Part shown: positions 60,538-64,000 of the stretch, in pieces
Layout: each line of letters starts with the position of its first letter
Position numbering within the stretch: the stretch's first letter is position 1
Assembly (NCBI GenBank): GCA_021396245.1
Contig: WNYE01000034.1
Coordinates: 186,001-250,000, forward strand
DNA length: 64,000 nucleotides
Reading direction: 5' to 3'
Source of the DNA: Sporothrix humicola
Taxonomy: Eukaryota; Ascomycota; Sordariomycetes; Ophiostomatales; Ophiostomataceae
Made by a program: the position numbers and the translations under genes
Notes under the pieces: model-generated
What the model was told of the DNA's origin: nothing
Databases searched by the model: none
What the model saw: only the letters and a program-made list of their open reading frames with translations

Positions 60538-63114
60538 ATGCTGGCCACACGCGGAGCCCGGCTGGCCCTGGCCGTCAATGGTCCGGCACGGGCCTTGACG
60601 TTGACGGCACTGCCGTCTCACCGAATACAAAGCCGACAACAACAACCACAACGACAACTCCCTTTTATCTGCTTCCAATGCCGGACCATGGCCGCAGAGG
60701 CAGCCACCACAGACACAGACGCCGCCGACAAGCCAAAACAAAAACGAAAGCGGATACGACGCTCCTCAGCCGACGTCACGGCCGAGATGCACGCCCAGCT
60801 GGCCGCCGCCGAGGCCGCGGTTGCTGCCCTGGCGGAGCGGGAAAAGAGGGAGAAGATGGAGAAAAAGGAGAGGGAAAAGGTGGAGAGGCTGGAGCGGAAA
60901 GAGAGGGAAAAGGAGGAAAGGGAACGGAAGAGGCGAGAACGGGAGGAGCGAAAACAGGCGGAAGAGCAAAAAAAGGCGAGGAAACGAGCGGAAAAGGAAA
61001 AGGGGATGACGGAAGAGGAAAAGACGGCCTTTCGGGCCAAGGAAGAGGCAAAGAAGGAACGGAGGGAGAAGGAAAAGGAAAAGGCAAAAAAGGAGGGGAA
61101 GCCAAAAAGGGTACGCAAGAAAAAGACACCCGCCCCAGAACCCGAACCGGAACCCGAACCCGTCAGACGCAGACGACCGTCGCCAAAGAGAGACGCGGCC
61201 AAGAAGGCGCTGGAGGTCAAGCGGGCGGCCAGGCTGGCGGCACGACAGCTCAAGGTCAAGCACAATCGCGTCAAGTCGGTGCGGCCGAGGCTGCGCAACA
61301 TCCACGTGTCGACGCCGCTGGCCGAGCGGCTCGAGGCGACGGGGCTGTGGAAGATGCGCAAGGCGGTGGAGGAGACAGTGACAAAAAAGAAGGCGAAAGA
61401 CAAGGTCAAAGAGAAGGTCAAAGGCGACAAGCACCGGGTCAACATTGTGGGCGAGAAGCTGGTCGACGACGTGCTGGACTACATTGGGTCGACGCTCACA
61501 CCGCGCCACGCGGGCTGCGACATTATCGACATCTACCCCGGCGCGGGCCTCTGGAGCACCAAGCTGCACGACCTGCTGCAGCCGCGCAAGCACATTCTGC
61601 TGGAGCCGGACGTGCAGCTGTACACTCCTTATTTACAGCCACTCCTCGACAAACCCAACGTCACGCTCGTGCCCAAGGCGGGCATCATCTGGCGCGAGCT
61701 GTCCAACGTCCTGACGCCCGAGTACCTGCCGCACCAGACCGAGAAAGAAATCGCGCCCGGCGCCACGCCCACGCGCAACGACACGCTGCTGGTCACGGCC
61801 AACCTCGCCTTTTTCCCGCGCCGCCGCTTCGGCACGTTCGAGTCAGTGTCGCAGCTTGTCTTGTACCAGTTTATTAACAGCATCCGGGCGTCGTCGCTCT
61901 TCAACAAGTATGGCCTCGTCAGAATGCTCATCTGGGTCGAGGCCAACGACCGCCACGCCATCATTGCGCGCTCCATCCAGCGCCGCAAACGTTTAGCGAT
62001 CGACGGCGAGGTGACGACCGAGTACATTGCCGAGGTCGTGGGCCCGGACGACGTCTCGCCCTGGTTTATTCGGGACAGCAAGCTGGACCTGGCGAGCACG
62101 CAGCAGACGCTGGAACGGATGGACAAGGCGGGCATCACCATTCCGCCGGGGCGGGAGCCCAAGTCGGTCCTCGAGTTTCGCAAGCTGCAGGCCAAGACAA
62201 AGGGGCGCAAAGGAAAAGGGAAAGCGCCAGGGGAAACACCCGTCATCGACATGGACGCGCCGCCGCGCTACGAGCGGCCGTTCCTCGACGAGCTGCGCGA
62301 TCTCGCCGCCATGGACGACGCCGGCCTGGTCGACGAGCGGTCCAAGACGCACCGCCGCCTGACGCAGCTGCAGTACCGCGCCACCCACGAGGCCAAGGTC
62401 GCCGAGCGCGTCCACGACATGTGGAAGCGGATGGAGGAGATTGCAGAGGAACTCGAAGAGAAGACAGCAAAAGGCGAGGACCTGGCCTCCACCCTCGCCA
62501 AGCAGGACGAGTGGAACAGCGAGTTCGAGGGCCTCTCCAACAACGACCGCAACGAGTTTGTCCTGTACCGCGACAACCACCGCCTGTTTAACCAAAACTT
62601 TTCCGGCCAAAAACCCGTGCTGGCCTGGGACAGACGGCCTGTCGAGCCCTTGGTCGGCAAAGACGACGAGTTCTTCCCCAACGCCCCCTGCGCCCTCATC
62701 GACATCCAACCAAAGGTCATGAACCCGCTCTTTCGGACCGTCCACTCTCAGTCTGCCTTTACGTCGCTGACCGCCCCCGCCCACATCAGCCAGGCCAGCG
62801 ACGTCTTCGAGGCCATCCTGCGCTCCGTCATGGGCAGCAGCACCGAGCCCATCAGCAAGTCGCTCGAGACCGTCTGGCCGGGCGCCGCGGAGGGTGTTCT
62901 CCCCAATTGTCCTTCCCTGCGCGACCGCGCCAAAGGCGGCACGCCCGTCGGCGGCCCGTTCGGCGAGCTCAGCGGGCGCTCGCTCAACGAGGAGCAGTGG
63001 GCCGAGGTCGTCGGCGCGTGGATGCGCTGGCCGTTCCGGCCGTCACTCCCCCAACTGGTCGGCCGCATCAGCGAGGACGCCAACATTGACGACGACGAGA
63101 GCCTTGTAGACTAA
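60538..63114 (+). CDS. Mitochondrial KsgA/Dim1/TFB1M-like methyltransferase (mitochondrial transcription factor Mtf1-like)
   Basis: 858 aa from the ATG at 60538. The first ~50 residues are Arg/Ala/Leu/Gln-rich without acids, like a mitochondrial presequence. Residues ~70-210 form a long Lys/Glu/Arg coiled-coil-like stretch, then Lys/Pro/Glu repeats. The methyltransferase-like core (~residues 300-550) starts Val-Gly-Glu-Lys-Leu-Val and has the SAM-site strand Ile-Ile-Asp-Ile-Tyr-Pro-Gly-Ala-Gly-Leu-Trp-Ser (~329-340), Leu-Leu-Glu-Pro-Asp, and a Leu-Leu-Val-Thr-Ala-Asn-Leu-Ala-Phe-Phe-Pro segment in place of the Asn-Leu-Pro-Tyr motif of active rRNA dimethylases. That replacement suggests the transcription-factor branch (Mtf1-like). 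The C-terminal ~300 residues are helical and conserved in fungal homologues by my recollection. The basic coiled-coil insertion is unusually long. Confidence 0.8.
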   Translation: MLATRGARLALAVNGPARALTLTALPSHRIQSRQQQPQRQLPFICFQCRTMAAEAATTDTDAADKPKQKRKRIRRSSADVTAEMHAQLAAAEAAVAALAEREKREKMEKKEREKVERLERKEREKEERERKRREREERKQAEEQKKARKRAEKEKGMTEEEKTAFRAKEEAKKERREKEKEKAKKEGKPKRVRKKKTPAPEPEPEPEPVRRRRPSPKRDAAKKALEVKRAARLAARQLKVKHNRVKSVRPRLRNIHVSTPLAERLEATGLWKMRKAVEETVTKKKAKDKVKEKVKGDKHRVNIVGEKLVDDVLDYIGSTLTPRHAGCDIIDIYPGAGLWSTKLHDLLQPRKHILLEPDVQLYTPYLQPLLDKPNVTLVPKAGIIWRELSNVLTPEYLPHQTEKEIAPGATPTRNDTLLVTANLAFFPRRRFGTFESVSQLVLYQFINSIRASSLFNKYGLVRMLIWVEANDRHAIIARSIQRRKRLAIDGEVTTEYIAEVVGPDDVSPWFIRDSKLDLASTQQTLERMDKAGITIPPGREPKSVLEFRKLQAKTKGRKGKGKAPGETPVIDMDAPPRYERPFLDELRDLAAMDDAGLVDERSKTHRRLTQLQYRATHEAKVAERVHDMWKRMEEIAEELEEKTAKGEDLASTLAKQDEWNSEFEGLSNNDRNEFVLYRDNHRLFNQNFSGQKPVLAWDRRPVEPLVGKDDEFFPNAPCALIDIQPKVMNPLFRTVHSQSAFTSLTAPAHISQASDVFEAILRSVMGSSTEPISKSLETVWPGAAEGVLPNCPSLRDRAKGGTPVGGPFGELSGRSLNEEQWAEVVGAWMRWPFRPSLPQLVGRISEDANIDDDESLVD

Positions 63115-63321
63115 GGGAGGGTGGAGGCAAATGTATGACTATGTAGGAGTACAGTGTGTGTAAATTATCTCAAAGCATCTCATCTGGCATGTAGAATAGA
63201 TATACAATTAGATAATGTTGAATTTCATTAAAAGCCTCATCTTGATTCATGTATGTCATTCCCTATCGTACAGTCCATCGACACTTTCACAGATATCGTA
63301 CAGTTCTCCCTCCCAAAAAGA

Positions 63322-64000
63322 CTATCTCAGATCGCCGACCCAGCCCAGCAGCTCGCGCTTCTCGTCGAGCACCCGCGCGTACTCCAGCAGCAGCCGCAGC
63401 ACATACACCTGCATGTCCTCCTTGCGCAGCACCTTGCTGGCCCACGCCTTGCCGTCGCTGGCAATCTTTTCCCCGATTTTATCTCCCTTGTCCTCCAACA
63501 AAAAGCCCATGATGCCGTACCAGTCGCCAAAGCGGTTGTCCATGGGCACAAAGTGCTTCCACGCCACCAGCCGCGCGTCGTGCCACTCCTTCCACAGCGT
63601 GGCCTTGATGGGCAGGCCCGAGCTGCGCAGGAAGGCTAGGTAGCGCCCGCTGAACGAGTTGCCGTCAATGTCGGGCAAGAACTTGAAGCGGAACTGCTCA
63701 TTGAGGGACATGCTGTTCTTGACGGAAAAGAAGTCGTTGACATAGGAACACTCGTCGGACCGATCAGCCGTCTTGTTCTTGTTCTCGTTGTTGTCGGCGT
63801 TTCCACCGTCGCACATCAAGTCGACAAACCCGACGTCGGCCCATTGAGACACCCACTGCCCGAGCCTTCCGTCCTGTTGTGCCCTGAGGTGATAGGACGC
63901 CGCCGGCAAGGCAAAGTTGGGCGCCTCCTCCGGCTTCAGCTCGGCTTTCGAAACCAGTCCGCCGTCGTTCATCGCCACAAACCGGTGCCGGTGGAAGCCT
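63322..64000 (-). CDS. GT90/CAP10-type glycosyltransferase, C-terminal part (cut by window edge)
   Basis: The frame is open to the right edge of the window, so only the last 226 residues are seen. Family signatures of fungal GT90 (CAP10) enzymes are clear: Gly-Phe-His-Arg-His-Arg-Phe at the window edge, Phe-Lys-Phe-Leu-Pro-Asp-Ile-Asp-Gly-Asn-Ser-Phe-Ser-Gly-Arg-Tyr, then Leu-Arg-Ser-x-x-Leu-Pro-Ile-Lys-Ala-Thr-Leu-Trp-Lys-Glu-Trp and Trp-Lys-His-Phe-Val-Pro-Met-Asp. The C-terminal helices contain Ala-x-x-Val-Leu-Arg-Lys-Glu-Asp-Met. GT90 proteins are Golgi-type glycosyltransferases that add xylose or glucose; Cryptococcus Cap10 acts in capsule synthesis. Substrate unknown here. It is convergent with the methyltransferase-like gene. 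Confidence 0.88.
   Translation of the reverse strand, partial: GFHRHRFVAMNDGGLVSKAELKPEEAPNFALPAASYHLRAQQDGRLGQWVSQWADVGFVDLMCDGGNADNNENKNKTADRSDECSYVNDFFSVKNSMSLNEQFRFKFLPDIDGNSFSGRYLAFLRSSGLPIKATLWKEWHDARLVAWKHFVPMDNRFGDWYGIMGFLLEDKGDKIGEKIASDGKAWASKVLRKEDMQVYVLRLLLEYARVLDEKRELLGWVGDLR

Noticed and set aside
1..64000. tRNA, rRNA or CRISPR-like structures
   Set aside because: No A-box/B-box pair with cloverleaf arms and no regularly spaced repeats were found by eye; tRNAscan-SE would settle the tRNA question.

Overview
This window is nuclear DNA from a filamentous ascomycete (Pezizomycotina, most likely Sordariomycetes). The reasons are short introns of 48-143 bp with GT...AG ends and CTRAC branch points, Zn(II)2Cys6 regulators with fungal_trans domains, a fungal STAND/NACHT protein, secreted glycoside hydrolases, a siderophore-type transporter, and purine/pyrimidine-rich intergenic DNA. 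I support 23 protein-coding genes, one of them cut by the right edge. I found no rRNA, tRNA, CRISPR array or intact transposon. All family names come from reading motifs; no search was run.

The most interesting part is 1.1-8.8 kb, right of the mitoribosomal gene mL49. It looks like a fungal gasdermin cell-death locus of the RCD-1/HET-Q1 kind: a 296-aa gasdermin-like pore former (7867-8757, minus) lying tail-to-tail, 123 bp apart, with a 940-aa HET-Q2-like protein (4631-7743, plus) that has a DUF7580-like N-terminus and a subtilisin (S8) domain with a complete Asp/His/Ser triad. Divergent from the protease is a third gene (1154-3614, minus) coding for a zinc-finger protein whose C-terminal half resembles the same gasdermin-like domain but lacks most of the segment corresponding to the second pore hairpin. 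The divergent promoter holds a perfect palindrome of the CGG-N6-CCG type bound by zinc-cluster dimers.

10-28 kb is mostly housekeeping and regulation: SWI1 (ARID subunit of SWI/SNF), an EVE-domain protein, UTP6 (SSU processome), a Zn2Cys6 regulator, a FAR1/MULE-derived DNA-binding protein and an MFS transporter. 27.6-33.2 kb is gene-poor. 33-45 kb has a regulator with a half zinc cluster, a DUF1479 dioxygenase-like protein, a DUF1993 protein, a metallo-beta-lactamase-fold hydrolase and an SDR.

45-54 kb is accessory: a small Zn2Cys6 factor, GH30 and GH5 secreted glycosidases, and a siderophore-type transporter with a perfect ATCWGATAA iron-GATA motif upstream. 54-64 kb has a small MRX7-like gene, a 1342-aa STAND protein with an alpha/beta-hydrolase-like N-terminus in which the nucleophile serine is glycine, a mitochondrial KsgA/TFB1M-like methyltransferase and a partial GT90/CAP10 glycosyltransferase.
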